DNA of 38,450 bases, from the NCBI GenBank assembly GCA_028291405.1, contig JAQGID010000302.1:1-38450 (forward strand). Direction: 5' to 3'. The position numbers and the translations under genes are program-made. The first letter of the stretch is position 1. The number at the start of each line of letters is the position of its first letter. The stretch is from Rhodospirillales bacterium. Lineage in GTDB: Bacteria > Pseudomonadota > Alphaproteobacteria > ATCC43930 > CGMCC-115725. The notes beneath the pieces were generated by a model. The model did not search any database, had not been told where the DNA came from, and saw only the letters and a program-made list of their open reading frames with translations. Shown here piece by piece: positions 27,256-35,571 of this stretch.

Positions 27256-27290
27256 TTCAGTCTCGCTTGCCGACCGGTCACAGCGCGCAT
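27252..27290 (-). other. Possible 12-codon leader ORF before the PLP enzyme
   Basis: ATG at 27288-27290 is preceded by GGAAAGGA at proper spacing and opens a frame MRAVTGRQARLN that ends in TGA overlapping the TTG start of the PLP gene (TTGA). It may serve translational coupling to the TTG. Because short frames arise by chance, the coding call is weak. Confidence 0.3.
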
Positions 27291-27341
27291 CGATTGTCCT
27301 TCCGACTGCCGCAGCCCTGGGGAATCGGCGACGGCGTCGGT

Positions 27342-27347
27342 GTCAAC
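27342..27347 (-). promoter_or_regulatory. Candidate -35 box of the PLP/ATP-grasp unit
   Basis: A perfect TTGACA lies on the minus strand about 50 bases before the leader ORF. The sequence 15-19 bases on is GC-rich (GATTCC) and a poor -10 box, so the promoter is tentative. The surrounding gap 27291-27445 shows nothing else. Confidence 0.3.
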
Positions 27348-27445
27348 CTAGGGATGCAGTGCTTTCTAAATGCTTAAGCTGGAAACCGAGAGCGCCGGCC
27401 GGCCGCGGCGCTTGCGTGCGAAAAACCCGCGCCGCCGCGTCGTCT

Positions 27446-28060
27446 TCAATTGGCGCCGCCGGGTTTGAGGCGGCTGTTCTCGATGTCGAGGACGCGCTGG
27501 CGCTGCTCCAGCGTCAGGCTGCCCTTGAAGATCGCCGCCTGGTTCTTGCGTGCGGTCGGCGAGCCGGCGGCGGCCGCCTGGCCATAGAGCACATAAGCCT
27601 GCACCGGATCTCGCGCCCCGCCGATCCCGACGAAGGCGCACCAGGCGAGCATCTCGATGGCGCGCCGGTCGGACGCCTTCGCCCGCGTCTTGAGCGTGGC
27701 GAGATCGTCGGCCGTCGGCTTGCCGGCCTGGATGTGGGCGGCGATCAGATCCATCGGATCGACCGGCTTCGGCTCTGGCGGCGGCTCCTTGCCCTTTTTC
27801 GACTTGGGCGAAGTCGCGTTCGTGGCGGCCGGCTGGGCCGGCGCGTCGCCGGCGTTCTGCGGCGGCGGTGCGGCCGGGGGCTCGGGTGGCGTCGGCGTCA
27901 GCGTCGCGTCGTAGCAGACGGCGTCGGGATTCTCGAGGCATTGGTAACGGCCTTCGAGATCGTAGAGATCGGCCCGCGCCGGTGCCGCAGCGCCCCATGC
28001 GAGGATTGCCGCCAGCGCCAGCGTGAACCGTGTCGAAACTCGTGTAACGCGACCGATCAT
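27446..28060 (-). CDS. Exported Sel1-repeat protein
   Basis: From the ATG at 28060 the product is 204 aa; the open frame extends 55 codons upstream but those residues are basic and unlike a signal peptide. Residues 1-32 form a Sec signal (FTLALAAILAWGAA, cleavage near APARA-D). A Pro/Ala-rich linker with a basic patch (SPKSKKGKEPPPEPKP) follows. The C-terminal half has Sel1-like helices: IEMLAWCAFVGIGGARDPVQ and AYVLYGQAAAAGSPTARKNQ. Sel1 proteins are periplasmic adaptors; the partner is unknown. Two cysteines lie near the mature N-terminus (RYQCLENPDAVCYD). It is divergent from the RND operon and separated from the PLP unit by 190 bp, so it is likely a separate transcript. Confidence 0.8.
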   Translation of the reverse strand: MIGRVTRVSTRFTLALAAILAWGAAAPARADLYDLEGRYQCLENPDAVCYDATLTPTPPEPPAAPPPQNAGDAPAQPAATNATSPKSKKGKEPPPEPKPVDPMDLIAAHIQAGKPTADDLATLKTRAKASDRRAIEMLAWCAFVGIGGARDPVQAYVLYGQAAAAGSPTARKNQAAIFKGSLTLEQRQRVLDIENSRLKPGGAN

Positions 28061-28187
28061 TCCGTGGAGCCGCAGATGCCGATGCGGCCGATTATACGCA
28101 GATCGCGTGCCGACGTGTGCATTCGCAATCGCTTGGTTCAAAACTCGGTGAGCGGTCGGCCGGCGGTGCGCGCGTCGCGGGATTTTT

Positions 28188-28216
28188 CTTGGCAGACCCG
28201 CATGGCGGGTGCCAAG
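28188..28216 (+). promoter_or_regulatory. Bulged 12-bp hairpin with T-run in the RND operon leader
   Basis: CTTGGC-(AG)-ACCCGC-ATG-GCGGGT-GCCAAG forms a 12-bp stem with a 2-nt bulge and a 3-nt loop, followed by CTTTTCC. It lies 92 bases before the permease start in the 248-bp divergent region. It may be a leader terminator or attenuator on the plus strand, or a palindromic operator. No plus-strand gene lies upstream that would need a terminator. Confidence 0.5.
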
Positions 28217-28308
28217 CTTTTCCACAGCGGCGCCGTGTTGCTTTCGGGCGAAATTATCCGGGGCGTCGTAGGACGCAGCACGTCCGACCGCGGGGAGCTG
28301 GTGCCGTC

Positions 28309-31300
28309 ATGATCGGTTTGGTGCGCTTGGCGTTGCGGCGGCCCTATACGGCGGCCGTCGCGTCGATCCTCATCCTGCTGATGGGCGGCCTCGCGCTGAC
28401 GAGGATGATCGTCGACATCTTTCCGATCATCGACATTCCGGTCGTTCTCGTCGTGTGGAACTACCCCGGCCTCGCCGCCGAGGACATGGAGCGGCGTGTC
28501 GTCCTGGTCAGCGAGCGCAGCTACTCGACGACGGTCAACGGCATCGACCGCATCGAATCGCAGTCGCTGCCGGGCATCGGGCTGCTCAAGGTCTATTTCA
28601 CGCCGGGCACCGACATCGGCGGCGCCATCGCGCAGATCTCGGCGCAGAACAGCAGCATCCTGCGCATCGCGCCGCCCGGCATGACGCCGCCGAACGTCAT
28701 CCAGTTCAACGCCTCCAGCGTCCCGGTGGTGCAGCTCGACATGTCGAGCAAGACCCTGACGGAGCAACAGATCTTCGATTACAGCCTGAATTTCATCCGG
28801 CTGAAGCTCTTCACCATCCAGGGCATGTCGATCCCCGGTCCGTTCGGCGGGAGCCAGCGCCAGATCACCGTCGACCTCGACCCGGCGCGGCTCGCCGCCA
28901 AGGGCTTCTCGCCGAACGACGTCGTGACGGCGCTACAGCTGTCGAACGTCATCGTGCCGGCCGGCACGGCGCGGATCGGCACGATCAACTACAACGTCCA
29001 GCTCAACTCCAGCCCGACGGCGGTCGACCAGTTCAACCGCCTGCCGCTCGGCATCAAGAACGGCGTGCCGGTGACGCTCGGCGATGTCGCCCTGGTCAAG
29101 GACGGGTTCACGACGCAGACCAACATCGCCCACGTCAACGGCGAGCGTGCCGTCTATCTCGCGATCCTGCGCCATTCCGACGCCTCGACCCTCGCCGTCG
29201 TCGATGCGACGCGCGAGATGCTGCCGCAGATTCAGGCGGCGGCGCCCAACGGGCTCGAGCTCAAGCTCGACTTCGACCAGTCGGTCTTCGTCCGCGGCGC
29301 CGTCGAGAACGTCGTGCGCGAGGCGATCATCTCCTCGGTGCTGGTCTCGCTGATGATCCTCGTCTTCCTCGGCAGCTGGCGCAACACGGTGATCGTCTCG
29401 CTGTCAATCCCGCTGTCGATCTTCGCCGGCATCGCCGGGCTGTTCCTCGCCGGCCAGTCGATCAATCTGATGACGCTCGGCGGGCTGGCGCTGGCGATCG
29501 GACTCTTAGTTGATAATGCAACCGTGACGATCGAGAACATCCACCGCAACCAGTCGCTCGGCAAGCCGCTGACCGTCGCCATCATCGACGGCTCGGCCGA
29601 GGTCATCCAGCCGCTCACCGTCGCGACGCTGGCGATCTGCATCGTCTTCTGCCCGGTGCTGCTGCTCGAAGGGCCGGCGCGGTTCCTCTTCATCCCGCTG
29701 GCGATCACCGTCGTGCTGGCGATGGTCGCCTCCTACGTCCTGTCGTTCACCATCGTGCCGGCCTTCACCCGCTACATGCTGGCGACCGGCGGGCAGTCAT
29801 CCCATCACCAGCCGGGCCGCTTCGGAATCTTCGTCGAGCGCAGCTTCGAGCGGTTTCAGAACGCCTACAGACGCGTCCTCGAAGGCGCGCTCCACCACCG
29901 CGTCTTCATCCTGATCGTCTGCGCCGTGCTGCTGGTCGTGAGCGGCGGCCTCGCCGGAATCGCCGGCACCGATTTCTTCCCGAGCGCCGACGTCGGGCTG
30001 ATCAAGCTGCATTTCCGCGGCCCGATCGGCATGCGCCTCACCGAGACCGAGCGCGTCGTGCTGCAGGTCGAGAAGAAGATCCGCGAGATCATCCCGGCGG
30101 CCGAGCTGCGCACGATCAACGATCTCGATGGCGTGCCGCTCTCCTACAATCTGGCCTATGTGCCGAGCGACAACGTCGGCGACATGGATGCCGAGATCCT
30201 CGTCTCGCTCAACGCGCCGCACCGTCCCAGCATCGACTACATCCGCGCCATGCGCGAGCAGCTCCCGGCCGCCTTTCCGGGATGCCAGTTCTATTTCCAG
30301 ACCGCCGACATCGTCAGTCAGGTGCTGAACTTCGGCCTCTCGGCGCCGATCGACATCCAGATCCAGGACGCCAGCTTTGAGCGCTCGCGCGCCATGGGGC
30401 AGAAGCTGCTGCAGGCGCTGCAGCGCATCCCAGGCGTTGCCGATCCGCATGTCGTCCAGGTGCTCGACTACCCCGGGCTGCAGATCGACGTCGACCGGAT
30501 GCGCGCCGCGCGGCTCGGCATCACCCAGCGCGACGTCTCGAACAATCTGCTGACGTCGCTGTCGTCGAGCGCGCTGGTCGCGCCCTCGTACTTCCTCAAC
30601 CCGCAGAACGGCGTCAACTACACGGTCGCGGTGCAGACGCCGCTCGACAAGGTCGCCAGCATCGACGATCTGATGAACATGCCGGTGAGCCAGCCGAGCG
30701 CCGGCATCGCGCCGACGACCGCCGCCGGCACTCTCACCGACATGCCGGGCTCCACCGTGACGCGGCTCGCCGATATCGCGACGCTGCGGCCGCGCGTCGA
30801 TTATGAATCGGTGAACCACTATACGATCCAGCGCGTCGTCGACATCGCCGCGAACGTCGACGGCCGCGACCTCGGCGGCACGGCGCGCGACATCCAGGCG
30901 GCGATCGATGCGGTCAAGGCCGATATGCCGCCGACCATGCAGATAGACCTGCGCGGCCAGAACCAGGTGATGCAGAACGCCTTCCGCAATCTCGGGCTCG
31001 GGTTGATCCTGGCGATCGTGCTGGTCTATGCGCTGCTCGTCATCCTCTTCCAGTCGTGGATCGATCCCTTCATCATCATGATGGCCTTGCCCGCCGCGCT
31101 CTTCGGGATCATCTGGATGCTGGTCCTGACCCATACGACGATCAACGTCGAATCGCTGATGGGGACGATCATGTCGGTCGGCATCGGCGTCTCGAACTCG
31201 ATCCTCGTCGTCAGCTTCGCCAACGAGTTGCGGGCGCGCGAGGATCTGACGCCGCTGCAGGCGGCGCTCGCCGCGGGCAAGACGCGACTGCGGCCGATCC

Positions 31301-31563
31301 TGATGACGGCGCTGGCGATGATCATGGGCATGATCCCGATGGCGCTCGGCCTTGGCGAGGCGGGTGAGCAGAACGCGCCATTGGGCCGTGCCGTGATCGG
31401 CGGCCTGCTGATGGCGACGCTCGCGACGCTGTTCCTGGTGCCGATCATCTACACGTTGTTGCGCCGCAAGCCGCCGACGCTCTATGAACTCGATCGCAAC
31501 TTCGAGCTCGAGGTTTCCGGGAAGACGGCGGGACACGCAGGCGGGGTCGACACGCATGGCTAG
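28309..31563 (+). CDS. RND efflux transporter permease (HAE1/AcrB-like)
   Basis: The 1084-aa product is a full-length proton-driven RND pump of the inner membrane. The start is at MIGLVRLALRRPYTAAVASI; the frame is open upstream without support, and GGGGAG lies before the chosen ATG. TM1 is followed by FPIIDIPVVLVVWNYPGLAA and a first periplasmic loop, then the TM2-TM6 block (LVSLMILVFLGSWRNTVIVS). The TM4 proton relay reads GLLVDNATVTIENIHRN with Asp402 followed by Asn403, where AcrB has two Asp. A second half repeats the fold, with GIIWMLVLTHTTINVESLMG and TRLRPILMTALAMIMGMIPM. The adaptor gene overlaps its 3' end by 8 bp. Substrate unknown; no outer-membrane channel gene is in the window. 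Confidence 0.95.
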   Translation: MIGLVRLALRRPYTAAVASILILLMGGLALTRMIVDIFPIIDIPVVLVVWNYPGLAAEDMERRVVLVSERSYSTTVNGIDRIESQSLPGIGLLKVYFTPGTDIGGAIAQISAQNSSILRIAPPGMTPPNVIQFNASSVPVVQLDMSSKTLTEQQIFDYSLNFIRLKLFTIQGMSIPGPFGGSQRQITVDLDPARLAAKGFSPNDVVTALQLSNVIVPAGTARIGTINYNVQLNSSPTAVDQFNRLPLGIKNGVPVTLGDVALVKDGFTTQTNIAHVNGERAVYLAILRHSDASTLAVVDATREMLPQIQAAAPNGLELKLDFDQSVFVRGAVENVVREAIISSVLVSLMILVFLGSWRNTVIVSLSIPLSIFAGIAGLFLAGQSINLMTLGGLALAIGLLVDNATVTIENIHRNQSLGKPLTVAIIDGSAEVIQPLTVATLAICIVFCPVLLLEGPARFLFIPLAITVVLAMVASYVLSFTIVPAFTRYMLATGGQSSHHQPGRFGIFVERSFERFQNAYRRVLEGALHHRVFILIVCAVLLVVSGGLAGIAGTDFFPSADVGLIKLHFRGPIGMRLTETERVVLQVEKKIREIIPAAELRTINDLDGVPLSYNLAYVPSDNVGDMDAEILVSLNAPHRPSIDYIRAMREQLPAAFPGCQFYFQTADIVSQVLNFGLSAPIDIQIQDASFERSRAMGQKLLQALQRIPGVADPHVVQVLDYPGLQIDVDRMRAARLGITQRDVSNNLLTSLSSSALVAPSYFLNPQNGVNYTVAVQTPLDKVASIDDLMNMPVSQPSAGIAPTTAAGTLTDMPGSTVTRLADIATLRPRVDYESVNHYTIQRVVDIAANVDGRDLGGTARDIQAAIDAVKADMPPTMQIDLRGQNQVMQNAFRNLGLGLILAIVLVYALLVILFQSWIDPFIIMMALPAALFGIIWMLVLTHTTINVESLMGTIMSVGIGVSNSILVVSFANELRAREDLTPLQAALAAGKTRLRPILMTALAMIMGMIPMALGLGEAGEQNAPLGRAVIGGLLMATLATLFLVPIIYTLLRRKPPTLYELDRNFELEVSGKTAGHAGGVDTHG

Positions 31564-32686
31564 ACGGGCGGGCGCGGGACGGGGCATCGGGGTCTATGTC
31601 GGTGGGATCATGCTCGCCGTCGTGGCGGGCTGCGCCGTCGTCTATCTCTGGCACCGCAACGACACCGAGCTGCTGGCGGCGCGCGAGGCGCATGCCGCGA
31701 TCGTCGAGCGCGGCCCGCGCGTCGAGGTCGTCGCCGCGGCGCAGGGCCCGGCGACGCGCGACATCGTGCTGCTCGGCGACGTCAAGGCGAATGCGACGGC
31801 GACGCTCTACGGCAAGGTCAGCGGCTATCTCAAGTCGATCCCGGTCGACCGCGGCGACAAGGTCACCGCCGGCCAGACCGTCGCCGAGATCGAATCGGCC
31901 GAGACCGACAGCCAATACGTCAGCGCCGTCGCCGACCTCGAGAACAAGCGCCGCGTCGCCGCCCGGGACCGCGAGATGCTGGCGCGCGGCAACGTCGCGG
32001 TCTCGGCGAAGGAGCTGTCGGAGACCAACCTCCGCATGGCCGAGGCCAACGTTCGCCAGCTCGAGACGCTGAAATCCTACGAGATCCTCAAGGCGCCCTT
32101 CGCCGGCACGGTGACGGCGCGCTTCGCCGACCCCGGCGCGCTGATCCAGAACGCCGCGACCAACCAGGTCAGCTCGCTGCCGGTGATGACGATCTCCGAC
32201 CTCGCCCGGCTGCGGGTCGGCGCCTATGTCGAGCAGCGCGACGTACCTTTCGTGACGGTCGGCCAGGACGTCGACGTGACCGACGCCTCACGTCTCGACC
32301 GCCGCGTCTCCGCCAAGATCAGCCGCACCACCGGCGCGCTCGATCCGCGGACACGGACGCTCTACATCGAGATCGATCTCGACAACACCGGCAATTTCCT
32401 CGTCGCCGGCAGCTTCGCCAACGTCGTGCTGCACGTGCCGATCCAGAGCTATCCGCAGGTCCCGACCAATGCGCTGGTGATGCGCGGCGGCGAATCCTTC
32501 GTCGCCACCGTCACCCCCGCCGGCGAGGTCAAATTCCGCGGCGTCCGCGTCGTCGGCACCAACGGCACCGCCGTCGACATCGCCGAGGGCATCGCGGTGG
32601 GGGATCGGATCGCGGTGAATTTGCCGGGGGATGTGACGGACGGGAGCCGGATCCAGCCGATCACGGTGGCGGCAAGGGGAAATTGA
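31556..32686 (+). CDS. RND efflux periplasmic adaptor (membrane fusion protein)
   Basis: The 376-aa product links the RND permease to an outer-membrane channel. It starts at an ATG overlapping the permease stop. Residues ~10-30 are a membrane anchor (GVYVGGIMLAVVAGCAVVYL). The lipoyl/hairpin unit follows: LYGKVSGYLKSIPVDRGDKV, GQTVAEIESAETDSQY, a short alpha-hairpin (ADLENKRRVAARDREMLARG) and KAPFAGTVTARFADPGALI. The beta-barrel and membrane-proximal parts include VEQRDVPFVTVGQDVDV and DPRTRTLYIEIDLDN. The alpha-hairpin is shorter than in AcrA, as in CusB/heavy-metal or short-hairpin families, which affects the partner channel. Permease-before-adaptor order is less common than the reverse. 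Confidence 0.94.
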   Translation: MARRAGAGRGIGVYVGGIMLAVVAGCAVVYLWHRNDTELLAAREAHAAIVERGPRVEVVAAAQGPATRDIVLLGDVKANATATLYGKVSGYLKSIPVDRGDKVTAGQTVAEIESAETDSQYVSAVADLENKRRVAARDREMLARGNVAVSAKELSETNLRMAEANVRQLETLKSYEILKAPFAGTVTARFADPGALIQNAATNQVSSLPVMTISDLARLRVGAYVEQRDVPFVTVGQDVDVTDASRLDRRVSAKISRTTGALDPRTRTLYIEIDLDNTGNFLVAGSFANVVLHVPIQSYPQVPTNALVMRGGESFVATVTPAGEVKFRGVRVVGTNGTAVDIAEGIAVGDRIAVNLPGDVTDGSRIQPITVAARGN

Positions 32687-33067
32687 GGGGGACCTTGATT
32701 GGATTTAGGGCGCGGCGGGCAAATCGGTGAAGCCCTGCAAGTCGTGTCAGTAATCCGCGACGCCCCCTCGATGAGGCTCTGCGTGAAAGTGCAGGTCGCA
32801 AAATGGGGCAATGGCCTCGCCGTTCGCCTTCCCGCCGCGTTCGTCGAAGCGCTGGGACTGAAGGAAGGCGAGGATATCGAGATCGATGTTGCCGACGCCC
32901 GGGGATTCGGAAGGCCGATCGTGCCGAGCACGGCGGCGTCCTCATCCCGCTTCCAGCGACAATAAGGCAATACGGTAAGGTGCGTAATTCGGGGCCGTCG
33001 GCTCGGCGGCCGCTGCGGCACATGATTTGCAGAGTTCGGGATGCTTTTCGCAAACCGAGGGTTTGGC
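32687..33067 (+). other. Gap holding a decayed antitoxin gene
   Basis: This 381-bp stretch between the RND adaptor and the monooxygenase contains the MazE/AbrB-type remnant (32771-32965) and no other supportable gene. No terminator was seen after the RND operon. GAGGG before 33068 serves the monooxygenase. Confidence 0.5.
32771..32965 (+). pseudogene. Remnant of a MazE/AbrB-type antitoxin gene
   Basis: The 64-codon frame encodes VKVQVAKWGNGLAVRLPAAF and VEALGLKEGEDIEIDVADAR, an almost complete swapped-hairpin AbrB/MazE DNA-binding domain. Such antitoxins usually run ~75-85 aa, with a C-terminal segment that neutralises a toxin. Here the text after ADARGF becomes unrelated (RPIVPSTAASSSRF) while the neighbouring frame reads GIRKADRAEHGG, resembling the expected continuation, so a frameshift is likely. 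No PIN or MazF-type toxin follows. It may still make a short DNA-binding protein. Alternative: an intact but divergent short regulator. Confidence 0.6.
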
Positions 33068-34375
33068 ATGCCGCAGAAATTCCACTTGGGCTGGTTCACC
33101 AACTTCACCGTCGACGAGTGGAACGACCCGCTCGCCGCGGGCGGCGGCATGCCGTGGAACGGGAAATATTATGTCGAGATGGCGCAGGCGCTGGAGCGTG
33201 CCTGCTTCGATTACATGATGCTGGAAGACACGTTGATGCTCTCGGATGCCTACGGGCATAGCACCGAGATGTACATGAAAAAGGCGATCATGGTGCCGAA
33301 GCACGATCCGGCGCCGCTCGCGACGCTGATCGCCGCCTCGACGACGCGGATGGGAATCGTCTCGACGCTCTCGACCATGGCCTATCCGCCCTTCCTGCTG
33401 GCGCGGCTCTGCACCACGATCGACAACATCGCCGAGGGGCGCTTCGGCTGGAACATCGTGACCAGCGGCGAGGATACGGCGGCGCAGAATTTCGGCATGG
33501 ACCAGCTGCCGCCGCGCGAGCTGCGCTACGCCATGGCCGAGGAATACATGGAGGTCGTGAACCAGCTCTTCGCATCCTGGGACAAGGACGCGGTGGTGAT
33601 GGACCACGAGACCGACACCTATGCCGATTTTACCAAGGTGCGGCCGATTCACTTCGCAGGAAAATACTTCAAGTGCCGCGGTCCCTTGAACACCGTGCCC
33701 TCGCCGCAGGGGCGGCCGACCTATGTGCAGGCCGGCGGCTCGCCGACCGGTCGCGCCTTTGCCGCGCGCCACGCCGATTCCATCATCGCGGTGGCGAACG
33801 GGATCGCGGGCATGAAGGCCTATCGTGACGACGTCCGCGCCAAGGCCGCCGCGATCGGACGCAACCCGGACGACATCAAGGTCCTGTTCCTGGTGGCACC
33901 GATGCTGGGCGAGACCGAGGCGGAGGCGCGCGACAAGTTCGATCGGCTGGTGACCTCGACCGAGTTCATCGAGCATTCTCTCGCGAAGTACGGCTCGTTC
34001 ACGGACACCGATTTCTCGAAATACGCGCTCGACGAGCCGCTGCCCGGCAAGCTGACGACCAACGGCGAGCAGGGTTCGCTCGACAAGTTTCAGCAGTTCG
34101 GCAGCGGCAAGACGTTGCGTCAGCTCACCGCCGAGGGCGGCACCGGCTCGTCGGTCGAGTTGGTGGGAACGCCGGACTCGGTTGCCAGGACGATGGGCGA
34201 GGTCATGGAGGCGGTCGGCGGCGACGGGTTCCTGATCAAGACGCCCTATCGCAACAACACCCGCCGCTACACGACCGAGATCACCGACGGGCTGGTGCCG
34301 GCGCTGCAGCGGCGGGGCCTGGTGCGCACGGAATACACGCAGGCCCATCTGCGCGACACGCTGCGGGAATTCTAG
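33068..34375 (+). CDS. LLM-class flavin-dependent monooxygenase (NtaA/SnaA/DszA-type)
   Basis: The 435-aa product starts MPQKFHLGWFTNF, chosen because GAGGG lies six bases upstream; an ATG nine codons earlier is possible. Features of the NtaA/SnaA/DszA group are LATLIAASTTRMGIVSTLST, LLARLCTTIDNIAEGRFGWN (family signature), NIVTSGEDTAAQNFGMD and GRPTYVQAGGSPTGRAFAAR. These enzymes use FMNH2 supplied by a separate reductase to oxygenate aminopolycarboxylates, organosulfur or other compounds; the substrate cannot be told and no reductase gene is adjacent. It converges on the LysR gene with a 3-bp gap, so its regulation by that protein is not implied. Confidence 0.9.
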   Translation: MPQKFHLGWFTNFTVDEWNDPLAAGGGMPWNGKYYVEMAQALERACFDYMMLEDTLMLSDAYGHSTEMYMKKAIMVPKHDPAPLATLIAASTTRMGIVSTLSTMAYPPFLLARLCTTIDNIAEGRFGWNIVTSGEDTAAQNFGMDQLPPRELRYAMAEEYMEVVNQLFASWDKDAVVMDHETDTYADFTKVRPIHFAGKYFKCRGPLNTVPSPQGRPTYVQAGGSPTGRAFAARHADSIIAVANGIAGMKAYRDDVRAKAAAIGRNPDDIKVLFLVAPMLGETEAEARDKFDRLVTSTEFIEHSLAKYGSFTDTDFSKYALDEPLPGKLTTNGEQGSLDKFQQFGSGKTLRQLTAEGGTGSSVELVGTPDSVARTMGEVMEAVGGDGFLIKTPYRNNTRRYTTEITDGLVPALQRRGLVRTEYTQAHLRDTLREF

Positions 34376-34378
34376 GTC

Positions 34379-35410
34379 CTATCGGGCAATCGTCTCCGCG
34401 CCCCTGCCTGCAGCGATTCCTGCGGCGGAAGCGGACTTCACACGAAGCGGCCGCGACGATATCGCCCGCTTTCTCTCGCCGGGCGATTCATCCGCCGTCC
34501 TCTCCGTCCGGAGCAGGCGCGATCGAACGAAATCGATGAAGGCGCGCACTTTTGCCGCGGGCAGATGGCGGGACGGGTACAGCGCGTAGAGCGGGAAGCT
34601 TTCGCCGAGCCAGTCCGGCAGGAGTTCGACCAAGGCGCCTTGCCGAATGAGGTGCTGCACGCCGATCGCCTTCACCCTCGCAATCCCGACGCCCGCGAGG
34701 CAGGCACCGAGCATCGTTCCGAACTCGGCCACCATGAGGCGGCCTGTCGTCCTCACCTGAACGACCTCGTTCCCCCGCCGAAACTGCCACTCCTCGATCG
34801 GCTGCCCCGTCAAGGAATCCCGCACCTGGATACACGCGTGATCGGCGAGGTCGGGCGGCGCCGCCGGCCGGCCGTGCTGCTTCAGATAGGTCGGCGAAGC
34901 GACCGCGACGGTGCGTGTGTCGAGCAGCTTCCGGGCTACCAGGGAAGACACCGGAGGCGTCCCGAACCGCACGGCGATATCGAAGCCTTCGCCGACGAGA
35001 TCGCCGAGCTGGTCCCTGGCGACCAGCTCGAGCGACAAATCGGAATAAAGCGCCAGGAACTCCGCGATATGCGGCGTGAACATCAGACGCGAGAAAAAAG
35101 GGTCGACGTTCACGCGCAACCGGCCGCGCACCGCGACCGAAGCGCCGGCGGCGACCGTCACGGCGTCGTCGATCCCCGTCAACAAGGGCGCGATCTCGGA
35201 ATAGAGCGTGCGGCCCTCGTCGGTAAGGGCCACGGCCCTTGTCGTCCGGTCGAGAAGTCGGACGCCGACCCTCGCCTCAAGACGCGAGACCGCACGGCTC
35301 ACGCCCGAACGAGACAGGCCGAGCGCCTCCGCCGCGCGCGCAAAGCTGCCCCCTTCGACGATCGCGGCGAGGACGCCGATGTTCGAGATCACGCGTCCGT
35401 CGAAGGCCAT
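34379..35410 (-). CDS. LysR family transcriptional regulator
   Basis: The 343-aa product has an N-terminal winged HTH: ISNIGVLAAIVEGGSFARAA, EALGLSRSGVSRAVSRLEAR, VGVRLLDRTTRAVALTDEG. The remainder is the type 2 periplasmic-binding-like effector domain (GRLRVNVDPFFSRLMF, FDIAVRFGTPPVSSLVAR, GTMLGACLAGVGIARV). It is about 40 residues longer than usual at the C-terminus, with a basic Ser/Arg/Ala-rich tail. It is divergent from the NmrA-type gene across 161 bp that hold a perfect palindrome, the classical layout for a LysR protein controlling its neighbour. The inducer is unknown. Confidence 0.93.
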   Translation of the reverse strand: MAFDGRVISNIGVLAAIVEGGSFARAAEALGLSRSGVSRAVSRLEARVGVRLLDRTTRAVALTDEGRTLYSEIAPLLTGIDDAVTVAAGASVAVRGRLRVNVDPFFSRLMFTPHIAEFLALYSDLSLELVARDQLGDLVGEGFDIAVRFGTPPVSSLVARKLLDTRTVAVASPTYLKQHGRPAAPPDLADHACIQVRDSLTGQPIEEWQFRRGNEVVQVRTTGRLMVAEFGTMLGACLAGVGIARVKAIGVQHLIRQGALVELLPDWLGESFPLYALYPSRHLPAAKVRAFIDFVRSRLLRTERTADESPGERKRAISSRPLRVKSASAAGIAAGRGAETIAR

Positions 35411-35428
35411 CGGGCGCTCCGTTGATTA

Positions 35429-35446
35429 CAGATCACCAATGATCTG
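35429..35446. promoter_or_regulatory. Palindromic operator candidate in the LysR/NmrA divergent region
   Basis: CAGATCA-CCAA-TGATCTG is a perfect 7-bp inverted repeat with a 4-bp spacer, 19 bp upstream of the LysR start. Size and position fit a LysR recognition site that also autoregulates the regulator. Confidence 0.55.
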
Positions 35447-35571
35447 ACATAAGGGCAACACTCGCAACAATGATAATCGGCTACAGCTCACCATCTCGCG
35501 CTGGACGGAGACGCAAGACACCAAAGCGACTCTTTCGGACCGCCGGCGAATACCATCGATGGAGAGAGATC

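Noticed and set aside
29797-31587. Long minus-strand open frame opposite the RND permease
   Set aside because: Arg/Asp/His-rich shadow of the transporter gene.
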